NCBI GenBank assembly: GCA_002077065.1
Contig: NAJO01000103.1
Span: 1 to 34,710 of the forward strand
Source of the DNA: Cryoendolithus antarcticus
Taxonomy: Eukaryota; Ascomycota; Dothideomycetes; Cladosporiales; Cladosporiaceae
DNA length: 34,710 nucleotides
Direction of reading: 5' to 3'
Shown here: positions 9,348-18,717 of the stretch, piece after piece
Layout of the letters: each line of letters begins with the position of its first letter
How positions within the stretch are numbered: position 1 is the first letter of the stretch
Notes under the pieces: generated by a model
What the model saw: only the letters and a program-made list of their open reading frames with translations
What the model was told of the DNA's origin: nothing
Database searches by the model: none
Translations under genes and position numbers: made by a program

Positions 9348-10270
9348 TGGAATGCAGACTCCATACACTGAACCACTGATTACTCATCCTTCGCTCAAGA
9401 CTCGACAACGCTTCCAGCTCTGCCTTCTCCCTCAAGCACAACTCGTGACTACCTGTCTCCTTCGGAGATCCTGTTACGTGCGATCCATTGTCACTCGCGA
9501 CACAAGTCGTAATACTAGGGCACGGATAATCTCGGCACGTTAGGAGAAAGACCCTATGCTAGTACCTAACTTGCTTGATTAGATATAGTTGCTTTTATAG
9601 TGATAACAGCGACGTATAATCTCTCTAGTAGCATCGTCTACTAGGTAGTAGCAAGTGAACCTTATCACGTAGCCCGTAGAAACTTCTAGAATATACGCTA
9701 TAATAGATCCCGGCGCTAGTGAGATTTTGGTGATCTACTACAAGGAAAACATTTTAACTTAGCTAACTTAGCGGACTCGCTAACCGCGCTAATGCACGTG
9801 GAAACTATATCAGATTAGAGCACCTAATCCTTTACTAAACGGATCTCTCGGGTACATGTGTCTTTTATCGGGTCCCTTTAAACGCTAGGGGTATTACTCT
9901 TTACTAGCTAGACAACTCGTCTAGTACATTTAGGAATAGCGAGGCTCTTCGAGACTTAACATAGTAGGGGTTGACTTAAACAGCTGTGATCGACGGTGTT
10001 AAATGAATGAATGATTATTCCGCCTAGCGCTAGCACCTAAAGGGCTCTAGCTATATTACATAATCACTACCTAACTTTCACCTCGAATTAATGTAAGCCT
10101 ATTTATTCAGTCTTCCTCTATTCTCTTCTCCTGCTTAGTTCTACTTATGGTTTGCGGGGGCTCGTGAGTTAGTAGCAAGTAATCTTTGAAGTCGCTTCTC
10201 TAAGTGTTCATTATCCTATCACCGGCAAATGAAGCAATACCTGCTGTTAACACGAGGGTGCGTATAGGTT
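9348..10270. other. Degraded TA-rich tract, RIP-like
   Basis: From about 9540 the sequence is visibly enriched in TA, CTA and TAG, and stop codons occur densely in all frames. This looks like a repeat altered by repeat-induced point mutation (C-to-T at CpA). No gene is identifiable. It borders the 3' end of the LINE. Confidence 0.45.
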
Positions 10271-10360
10271 AGGTAGGCGGTTGTTTAGGTTAGTCTTTCA
10301 AAGGCGTAGTCGCCGTCCCCCACCTGCTAGTCTCCTATCTGTCTGTCCTCCGGTTGTAGT

Positions 10361-10443
10361 TTGTGTGCCTTGTGTGCGCTGTGTGCCTTGTGCGCGCTAT
10401 GTGCCTTGTGTGCCTTGAGTGCTTTAGGTGCCTTCCGTACCTT
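10361..10443 (-). repeat. Tandem short repeat at the LINE 3' end
   Basis: About eight imperfect copies of a roughly 10-bp unit (plus-strand consensus TGTGTGCCTT) run through the last codons of ORF2 and into the 3' untranslated region. Simple 3' repeats of this kind occur in LINEs that use their own 3' end for target-primed reverse transcription. That role here is an inference. Confidence 0.7.
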
Positions 10444-13400
10444 GCGTAGTCATCTCGGTATTGAGACGACCTATACTTATTGCAAAATCAATGCTCAATT
10501 GCACTGCCTTCATGTTTGGTGTCCAGTCTTTGTTGTCTAGCCGCGTCTCTCCCCCAAGGAGGTACGATAATTTGCCGTGTCTTGTCTCTGCTAGTTGAAG
10601 CAGCTGCTGTCGCTGCGTCTCCCATAATTTGCATCGTAGTAGAAAGTGCTCTACTGTCTCCTTTTCCTGTCCACATGCGCATTGGTCTGTCTCTGCTGCT
10701 TTTATGCGGTATAGGTATCCGTTCAGCCGGGACATGCCAATGCGGAGCTGTGCTAGAATGCTTGCCTGTCTACGCTTCAAAGAGTTGTACAGAAGGCGGG
10801 TATGGGGATCTGGCAGACCTGTGTCTATGCGGCGGAGATGCTGACCAGTATTCGTGTCTAGTCCGCATGGTTTCTTCTTCCTCCCCTGCGCACTCATCAA
10901 CGTTGACTTGGCTGTTTTCCGCTGCACCTGAGGTACGCAGTCCTTCTCTGTAGCCTTTTGAGCCGCTTCCTTTGCCTTCTGGCTAAGCTCAAATTCATGG
11001 CTATGTGGCGTCCAGTGCAGGCTCACCACATTCCCTTGTCCCCTTAGATACTTTACTTCTTGGCAGATTTGCATAATGGTCAATTGGCCAGACTGATGTT
11101 TTGGATTGCTGATTACTTGGAGTGCGCCTTGATCACTAGAAAGGACATGAATCTGCCGCCTCTGCGGACGTGGGATGAGGTTTAGCAAGCCGTCTGATAT
11201 TGCTACCAGGGTAGCTGTGTATGGGTTCTGTTCTGTTTGTCGACCAATTGTAGTTGAGTATAACTTTTTCCTGCCATTATACAGGATTGAGTCTGTGTCG
11301 TGGATAGCGCCTCCCATGCTCACTATTTTGTTCCTTACAGATGAGCTCACAACAATCTGGATGCCTGTTGTAGATCTTGCTATGTTTAGTGCCTTGGCTA
11401 GATCTGGCTCAATACATGCCTGTAGCCGGTATTCCCAAGGTGCCAATGTGTAGGGCCCAATGTCTTCTAGTCTGTCCATGGCTGCGTTGTGGTACAGAGT
11501 TGCAATCCTCTGTAGGGGTGACACAAATCTCCTCACCTTTCTCTTCACATTCAGTCTTGTCAGCGGATTGGACTGCGGCAGTGTGCGTATGTTGATCCAA
11601 AGCTTGGCAGCCCTCATGCTATGTCGCTCTTGAACTGTTTGGACACTTGCCTCTGCCTCCGCTATAACCGTGCTCACAGTGCGGAAGCAGCCTGTTATGG
11701 CCTGGGCTCCAATTCTCTGTACCCGGTTGAAAGCTGCCTTAGCTGTATTGCCAGTGTGCATCCACACACTTGATGCGTAGTCAACAGTTGGCGTAACTGT
11801 AGCCTCAAACAGCCTTCGAGCTATTTTTGGTGAGAGACCGTGGAGTCGCTTTAGCGCCATAGCTGCTTTCAGACCTCTTGTTGCCGCGCTTGCTACATGC
11901 TGCTTGTACCGGAGTGCGGAGTCCATTACCTCGCCCAGGATTTTGGTGCCAGCAACTGGCTTATCTGCTTGCCCTTGACTGTAATTGGCGTGTTGTCAAT
12001 ACGGGCCGGGCTCCGCGTGAAGTGGATAAAGGGAGTCTTGTCTTCTTCAAAGGTTGCGCCACTTCGCCTCTCCCAGCTTGTTGCCTCATTCACAATATCT
12101 TGAATACCTTGCCGGTTGGAAGATGCTGATGTTCCCGTAACCCATGCAGTGTAGTCGTCCACATATGCAATCGCTCCTCCGTTCTTATCAATCTGCCGCT
12201 GCACTAGGTCCGCGTTGAAGAAAAGAAATAGAATTGCCGACAGTGGTGAACCTTGTGGTAGGCTCGCCTGCTGCAAATCGATTCTTGTCGACACTTGGCG
12301 ATTGACTGTTACTGTTGCAGAGCGATCTGAACAGAACGCCTTGATCCAGCGAACTAGCTTTGCAGGGATCCCTCTGGCCCGCAGCCTCTCAGTAAGCCTC
12401 TCCTTACAGACTCCATTTTATGCTCCTTTCACATCAAAACTGACCATGCTGAGGACCTTCTTGCTTCGCCATGCCTGGTAGATGTGTTCCTGGAGGAGAA
12501 TGAGCGCCTGTTCTGCCGACCGCTTCTTCCGTGCTCCAAAGTGGTTTGTTGGTAGGAGCCCATAGGTCTCGGCTGCATATGAGAGTCTCTCAGCAATGGT
12601 TGCTTCTAGGATTTTCCCCAGGGTGCAAAGAAGGGAGATTGGTCGCCAGGCCTTGGCTACTGTATAGTCGGCTTTGCCAGGCTTCTTCAATGGAATGATC
12701 TTTGCCGTCCTCCATTGCTCCGGTAGCTGACCAGTCTCGATTGATGTCTGAAAGATGTAGAGAACCCTCTCCTTTACTACCGGCCATACTTGTCTCCATA
12801 TCATAGCCGGCAAGCCGTCGTCCCCTGCTGCCTTCCACGGTTTGGCAGCGAAGACGCATCCCTCTACCTCTTCCATCTGAAGCCGAGGCATAGGTACCGG
12901 CTCTCTTTGAGGTCGTAGTCCCTCATCATCAATAGCTGGCGACAGGGGTGGGAAGAAGGTAGCAAGGAGTTCGTCTGACTGCTCTGCTTTGTCTCGGGTA
13001 GTTGATCCGTCTAGCCGGCGTAGGGGTGGTATCTGACTTGAACTACTGTTATTTCCCGTGTCAAGGTACTTAGCAGCTTGCCAGATATTGGCATCCTCAT
13101 CTAGAAACTCGTTCCAGTGCGTCTGTTGCTGCTTCTGAACAGCATCGTGGTATTCCTTTGCTGCCTCCTGCGCCTAATTGAGGGTCGTAGCAGCCTGCTC
13201 TGCGCCGACTTCTTGCCTGATTCCTTTGGTAGGTGTAGCTCTGTCGGAGGTGAGTAAGGTTTGTTGTCCACCACCGCTTTGAGTACTGCGACGGCTTTGA
13301 TTTTGGAACCAACTCCTCTACCGCATTGCCTACTGCCTCCATTAGTCGATCAGTCTGCGTCTGGACGTCGCCAGTGTTTGGTGCGTTTGATAGGGCAGTA

Positions 13401-14197
13401 GCAATCCGCTCCTTGATTTGTTGCCAGGGAGCGTTCTTGAAGAGAGGCCTATTTTGGATAGCGTGTTGCGGGACGTTTATGTCAAACTTTGTCTCAATCG
13501 CTCGATGGTCGGAGCCATGTTCTGTTGCATGGACCTGGCATTGCGTGACTGCCGCTGCTAGCTCCTCCGAGGCTAGCACTAGGTCAATTGTAGATTCATG
13601 TCTTCCCTTTTGCCATGTCTTTGTTCCACTGGGCAGCAGACTACGTAGAGACCGTTCATTCATGAAGTCAATGAGCACGTCTGCTTCTCCTTGCCTTGCT
13701 AGTGAGACATCGTTGCCGCCCCAAAGGTAATCGTGCTGGTTGAAGTCTCCCACCAAGATTGTATCCATACGTGTGCCAATTCTGCGTTGTGCCTCCCCAA
13801 TAGCCCTCTGCAGGTGGTCAATAGTCTGAAGAAGCGACTCTGGGTTTGCGGGTTCAACATAGACTGAGGCAATGAATACTGACCGGTCCAGTAGGTGGAC
13901 CAGCGCTACGGTAAGGTCTGGCGATTGAACGTGGACTTGCTCGCTTTCGAGGTCCTTTCGAATCTATAGCATGCTTCGTATTGCCCATCCTTCATTGCGC
14001 CAGGCCGTGGGTATCGTCTTTGACCAGTATGTATGTCCAAGTGGAGCCGTAATGACTGTATCTTCTCTCCTTAGAGAGTGCGGTTCAGAGAGTGCTATAA
14101 TGCTAAAGTCCTGGAGCTGCTTGTCATTCAGTACGCTTTGCTGTACTCCTTGTTGTTTCCTCACATTCAGTTGAAAGACTTGAAGTGTACTATGCAT
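10424..14197 (-). pseudogene. LINE ORF2: endonuclease, reverse transcriptase, RNase H-like (broken)
   Basis: In order: the endonuclease begins at VFQLNVRK, with ALSEPH, VGDFNQHD and HGSDHRAIE as active-site motifs. The reverse transcriptase shows WRPISLL, FDVKGA, LPQGSPLS and the catalytic AYVDD. A degenerate RNase H-like region follows (from about VSMGGAIHD to LHWTPHSHEFEL), then a Cys/His segment, CACGQEKETVEHFLLRC. Breaks: a TAG at 13964-13966 where relatives have Trp (SML-stop-IRKD), a frameshift near 13170, a TAA at 12418-12420 inside FDVKGA-stop-NGV, and a frameshift near 11955. Past each break the conserved frame resumes, so the original protein was about 1,250 residues. The likely start is the ATG at 14197, which overlaps the ORF1 stop; an upstream ATG at 14263 is also in frame. 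Confidence 0.88.
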
Positions 14198-15437
14198 GGA
14201 CGGTAGGGTAGAGGATCTGGCAGTTCTTGCTGAACGACTCATGCGGCCCACCACATGGCACACACTTTAGTACTTCTGCATCGCATTCGCCGTGGCGATG
14301 GCCAACCTGCGCACACCTTGCGCATCTCTGCGGCTTGTTGCATGAGTATGCCTTGTGTCCAGTCTCCTGACATCGGTAGCATTGGTCTGGGCGGTTGCGT
14401 GGCTCGTAGGGTCGGGTATACGCTAATTCTCCGGCGATATGGAAGTACTGGCCTTGTAGTAGTTTGACTGCCTCGCTACCCTTTGAGACGTACACTACCA
14501 TTGACCCATATGCTTTGCTCGAGTCCTTACGACTGAGCCAGAGAAGCTTTGAGATCTTCACCTCGTTCTCCTTGCTTAGCGCCTCCATCACCCCCAGGCA
14601 CAGGTCGCCAGATGCCGTGAGAATTACAGTGCGGTTAGCGTTGTCTACCTTGACCGGGTAGAGCTGGTCCCGCAGCACTCGTGTCCCTTACTGGCTGGTC
14701 TTCTGCGCTGCCTCCTTGACTCTAGCAAGTTCGGTCTCAGTCCTGCATGCCATTCGTATACGCTCCGCATTCTTTGCATCTTTTGTTACTGCAACGCACC
14801 TCCATGTCTCTTGCCCTTCAGCTGAACGCATTCCCGCCTCGACTGCTTTCCGGATTGCACCTGGGTTCACCTGGACCTTCTCCGCTTCCTCTACGCGTGA
14901 GCTTTCTACTGTACAGTAGAATGTGTCGGTCATGACAGAGGGTGTAGAGTTTATGGAGATACTGCGTAGATTGCTTGGCTGGCTAGTTGGTGGAGTGCGC
15001 GTAAAGTCGGCGTACGATATGGCTGTGCTGGTTGTATTCTGTCCGGAGAGAAATTGCTCCTGCATTGCTGCAATTACCTGTTCACGGACTGTTACGGCCA
15101 TACTGTCTTTGAGATGTTGTAATTCGCTTGTAATTGCTGCTAGTGCGCTCGCTGTGTGTTCTGCTTGCTGTTCTGCCTTCCCTGCTCTCTCTTCTACCTT
15201 CACTGCTCTCTCTTCCATGGCAGCTAGTGCCTTCATAATCGCACTTAGGATAGCTACTGGGGCCTCCTTGGCTTGATCTGGACCATTGCTTATTGCTTTC
15301 TGCCCTCCCATACTTGCTTGCTCTTTTGCTTTTGCCAACGTGCCCCGATTCAGTCGCTTGTAGTCTACCACTGCCTGGGTAGCGGACCTCCTAGGTCGAA
15401 TGGTGGTTGCGCCAGTATCCTCCCCTTCTGATGCCAT
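14190..15437 (-). pseudogene. LINE ORF1: coiled coil plus CCHC zinc knuckles (one stop)
   Basis: ORF1 proteins of LINEs bind the element RNA. Starting at ATG 15437, residues about 60-125 form an Ala/Glu coiled coil (EERAVKVEERAGKAEQQAE). A central domain follows, and near the C-terminus are knuckles of the form CYRCQETGHKAYSC, CARCAQVGHRHGEC and CVPCGGPHESFSKNC. A single TAA at 14688-14690 interrupts the frame (KTSQ-stop-GTRVLRDQ); sequence on both sides is in the same frame, so the stop is probably a CAA-to-TAA change. The ORF ends at TAG 14192-14190, sharing bases with the presumed ORF2 start. Confidence 0.85.
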
Positions 15438-15475
15438 TGCACCTCCGCCAGGCGGTCACCTTGTCGCGCCGCGAG

Positions 15476-15521
15476 AAGGTCGCTTGTAGTCGCTCGAAAA
15501 GGTCGCTTGTAGTCGCTCGAA
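15476..15521 (-). repeat. Two 23-bp tandem repeats in the LINE 5' region
   Basis: Two exact copies (15476-15498 and 15499-15521) of a 23-bp unit are followed by a partial third copy starting at 15522. They lie 39 bp upstream of the ORF1 ATG. Tandem monomers at the 5' end of LINEs often carry internal promoter activity; this role is inferred from position. Confidence 0.8.
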
Positions 15522-15673
15522 AAGGTCCAGGTCGCTCGTCTGTCACAGATCTCTCTGTGTGGCCTATGTGGTGTACTTACTACCTCTCTGATGCAGCTTC
15601 GCTGCTGCCTTAGGCAGGAATACCAGAAAGCGTGCAACAGCGAGGTCAACCGGGTCTCGTACTACCTAGTCGA

Positions 15674-16674
15674 CTACTCACACTGCACAACCTCGTAACC
15701 GCTCTCAAGAAACCACCCCTGAGCACCCTGCTTGCCGATCTCGCTGACTGCGTGCTCTAGGAAGTCACCAAACGACTCGTAATGCCGTGCCTCCTCGATA
15801 TGCCGGCAAATCCACGCCTTCAACACGTTGAAGGACTGTTCGATTGGGTTTAGGTCCGGTGAGTACGGTGGCAAGTACTCTAACACCATGCCGGCATTGC
15901 TGATCAGCTCCTTGAAGCCATCGGAGCGATGGATTGACGCGTTATCCATGAGAAAGATCGTGTTTGGGCCGGGCTGAGGAAGAACCACGTTGACCAACCA
16001 GTCGTTGAACAACTCTGCAGTCACCGAGCCTTGAACAATGAGCGGATCTCGCAGGTAACCGTCTACGGAGATAGCAGGTAGTACAATCCATCGCTTGGTA
16101 CGTTCGAGGACCTGGATATCGTGCGTTCGCTGACTTATAGGTGACCATCCGAACTTCCTATCGCCTGTCCGAGGGCAGCACGCACTCTCATCGACGAAGA
16201 TGAGCTGCTGTGGTGACCATGCTAGTCACTTTGCAAAGAACTGCGCACGCAGTACCTCCGAGCGTTGGTAGGCAACCTTCTTACACACTTTACGAGACCA
16301 ACCATGGCTGTGTAGCATCCGAGAGACCGTGGATACCGATACCTCCTTGCTAAAGTCATCGAAAGTATACCAGGCCACCTCATCCAGATACGCAGTTGGC
16401 CTATCCCCTAGGTAATCTAGTACCAACTCCTCCTCCGCTCTTGTCAAGGTCCTTTTACTACCACCAACACCACGAGTTGGTGGCCGTGGCGTGCCAACAA
16501 CTCCCAGCTCTGCCTCCACTTCCTCACTGCACGCTCACTGACACCATGCTCCGCAGATATCTCTTTAATCGAGCGATTGACCGTGAAGAGCTGCGTGTAG
16601 ATCTTGGCCATGACATGCTCCTCAAGCACAGGCGGCATTGCGAGAGCCACCACCTTCAATACAACCGACAACAC
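15674..16674 (-). pseudogene. Tc1-like DD34E transposase, one stop and one frameshift
   Basis: The transposase reads on the minus strand. It has an N-terminal homeodomain-like region (RSIKEISAEHGVSERAVRKW), then PPTRGVGGSKRTLTRAEEEL, a second helix region (PTAYLDEVAWYTFDDF, MLHSHGWSRK) and the catalytic triad: IFVDES (first Asp), FLMDNASIH (second Asp) and SPDLNPIE, with 34 residues between the second Asp and the Glu. It ends naturally at 15674. A frameshift near 16490 separates the first DNA-binding part from the rest. A TGA at 16226-16228 interrupts FAK-stop-LAWSPQQL, most simply a CGA-to-TGA change. No terminal inverted repeats were found in either flank, so the element borders are not defined. 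It is sandwiched between the LINE 5' end and the PhzF-like pseudogene. Confidence 0.88.
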
Positions 16675-16762
16675 ATCTAACTACACCTCAAAAACAGCCT
16701 TGGCATCGACATGGAATCAAACACAGGCACAATGGCATCAGGTGGGCGTAGAAGAGGCAGTT

Positions 16763-17688
16763 AACACGCAATTTACTATGTGAGGTTCCTCCAACTTCCC
16801 CGCAGCCACGGCGGCACAGCTCACTGCAAACAGTGGTAGCGCACGATCCCTTCCGGTCTAGACACTTCAACGCCAACTCTACATGCAATTACTCGCGAAT
16901 TCAGCCTTTCGGAAACAGTCTTCCTTCATGAAAGCCCCGACACAACAGCAGACGTCTCATCATGGACAGTCCGTATCTTCATGATCGAGCAAGCACTTTC
17001 CTTTGCCGGCCATCCGACGATAGGAACAGCCTCCTACGTACTGGGCACCCTTGCCCCCGGCAAGTCTCGCGCAACACTGCACTGTAAAGCTGGACCCATT
17101 GAGATCGAGTATGTAGATAGAACTGCGCGAGCTTCAATCCCGCATAATTTTCACGTCCATACCGAGTTGCCTATTACTCGCGCTGAAATCGAAATCCTAC
17201 AACCCAAGCTAAAGGGCAAAGAAATGCCGGATATCGCCAACGTATCTCCAGTGAAAGGAATGGACTTCTTTTACATCCAGCTGTCGGACTTCAACACGCT
17301 AGCCTTGGTCGAGTGCTCTGGCCTAAAGCCTAAGCCGAGGCTTGACGTCGCCTGGAACGTCGGCTTCTGCGGCTCTGTATTTTACGTTTTGGGGAGTCGA
17401 GAGAGTTCTCCGGACGGCGCAGTGAAGCAAAGTCTGCGGATGCGGATGATCGAGGGGCCTTTGGAGGATCCTGCCACCGGGTCTGCGTCTTGAGGGCTAG
17501 GAGCGTATCTGGCAATCAAGGCTGGTTATCGAAATCTCGAGTTCGAGATAACACAGGGCGTCGAGATGGGTCGGCAGAGGAATATTGGCGTCGAGGTGAC
17601 GCTTGATCAGGCCACTAAGCCTGTTGAGACGATTGTTCTCAGTGGAAGTATGGTGAAGGTCATGGATGGTCGCGTGGAGTATGCATGA
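16763..17688 (+). pseudogene. PhzF-family isomerase-like gene, disabled
   Basis: PhzF proteins are diaminopimelate-epimerase-fold isomerases; fungal members are mostly of unknown substrate. The main frame (about 16842-17688) carries ITREFSLSETVFLHES with the catalytic-type Glu, FAGHPTIGTA and EDPATGSA, and ends at VMDGRVEYA. A TGA at 17491-17493 replaces the Cys of the usual GSACGLGAYLA motif (GSAS-stop-GLGAYLA). Upstream, scraps of the first exon can be traced in shifting frames (TQFT, then LPRSHGGT at about 16770-16835). They are followed by what looks like a 60-nt intron whose acceptor has become ACAT. The first 20 or so residues (the usual start FVTLDVFT) are missing. The 5' end lies about 90 nt from the transposase start, so transposon activity probably removed the promoter. 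Confidence 0.82.
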
Positions 17689-17746
17689 TCACCTGTCTAC
17701 GAGATCATGTCACCTCTCATCGCTGCCTATGCCGTCACTTTCGCCA

Positions 17747-18505
17747 TCAAGCGGTGAACTCGTCATAGGACTCCTGCAACCGCCGCCGCCGTCGCCGCAG
17801 CTGCCGAGACAGAGACGAAGCGGCCGGCTGCGACTCTCGCTGCCCACCAGCCGTGCTCTGACAATCGGTACACGCCGTGCTAGTCGGCGCATCGAACGCC
17901 GGTGCTCGCGAATGTTGCCATTCACTTGAAAACCAGATCTCGTCTGCTAGGTCCCGCGGTGCATTTGCCGTGGAACTCTTCAATCGGCAGCTTGACGGCG
18001 ATGATAGAGTCTGCGATATCTCGCGATTGAGAGGCGATCGCGTGGAGCCATCACAATACATGTATCCAGGTGGCCGTACGGGATATTCAGACAGAGGGTG
18101 TGCGCAACTAGGCGAAATGCAGCCTGCTGATTCAATGATGCTAGGCTGCTTTCGTTGGTCTTGTACCTCGTTCTGGTGTAGCAAGCTACTGTCCCTTAGT
18201 TCAGGCAGAGAGTCGACAAGCTGCGTCCTGGCATCGCTAGCAGGCCTTGTCGAATGCGAATGTTCAGGGCTGGCGCCTCTTGGACTGTCTCCTTGAGTAC
18301 TTGATGTACACGATACTCCACGATTCGCGTTGCCAGTCATCGACGAGTTTGTACTAATCTTGCTTCCTAGCAGGGCTTCGCTGACTGGCTCGGAAACCGG
18401 GGTGCCATATATTTGGTCTGAGTCGACAGGATGCTCGACTGTGGGTTGGTATCGTTGACATTTAAGATCTGCATGCTTGAGTGCACTTTCAGCGCCGAAG
18501 ACCAC
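17747..18505 (-). other. Long Ser-rich open frame, doubtful gene
   Basis: A 252-residue minus-strand frame without an ATG start (a stop lies just upstream of a GTG) is rich in Ser, Pro and Gln and ends in LRRRRRRLQESYDEFTA. It overlaps plus-strand frames of similar quality. It may be the 3' exon of a disordered protein or chance. It is convergent with the PhzF-like pseudogene, with 58 nt between their stops. Confidence 0.25.
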
Positions 18506-18717
18506 GAGACCGGCGGGTTATAGGTCGAAAACATTGTCGAGTTTTCGACGCTTGCTCTTGTACTGAGTGCGACGGTGACCGCAAAACTCCGTCACTCATT
18601 TGCCACAGCATCTGTCGTTACTTCTTTTGCCTGAACGCTGTGTGCAAGCACATGGTGTGGAGTCGGACGACCTGTGTGGAGCTTGGAACCGACATACGAT
18701 GGGGAGTGTTAGTAGAC

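Larger units (their letters stand above)
10270..15640 (-). mobile_element. Tad1-type LINE retrotransposon, nearly full length, inactivated
   Basis: Read on the minus strand, the element has a 5' untranslated region with 23-bp tandem repeats (15476-15521). ORF1 with zinc knuckles follows (15437-14190). ORF2 comes next, with an apurinic-type endonuclease, a reverse transcriptase, an RNase H-like region and a terminal CCHC-like segment (14197-10424). Last is a 3' region with about 10-bp tandem repeats (10361-10443). This is the layout of non-LTR elements of the Tad1 clade of filamentous fungi. The outer limits are estimates: no target-site duplication or poly(A) tail was identified, and the 5' end lies within about 30 nt of a DD34E transposon. 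Two ORF1/ORF2 stops and two frameshifts in ORF2, plus one more stop in ORF2, make it dead. Confidence 0.85.

Noticed and set aside
10261..10300. Telomere-like TTAGG motifs
   Set aside because: There are only two or three irregular occurrences, without a tandem array; they more likely belong to the LINE 3' end.
16690..17700. A metabolic gene cluster made of PhzF-like, permease, NmrA-like and transcription factor genes
   Set aside because: The genes are kilobases apart, two are pseudogenes and no core biosynthetic enzyme is present.
17877..18296. 139-residue plus-strand open frame
   Set aside because: It overlaps the minus-strand Ser-rich frame, shows no motif and has the amino acid bias of an antisense shadow.
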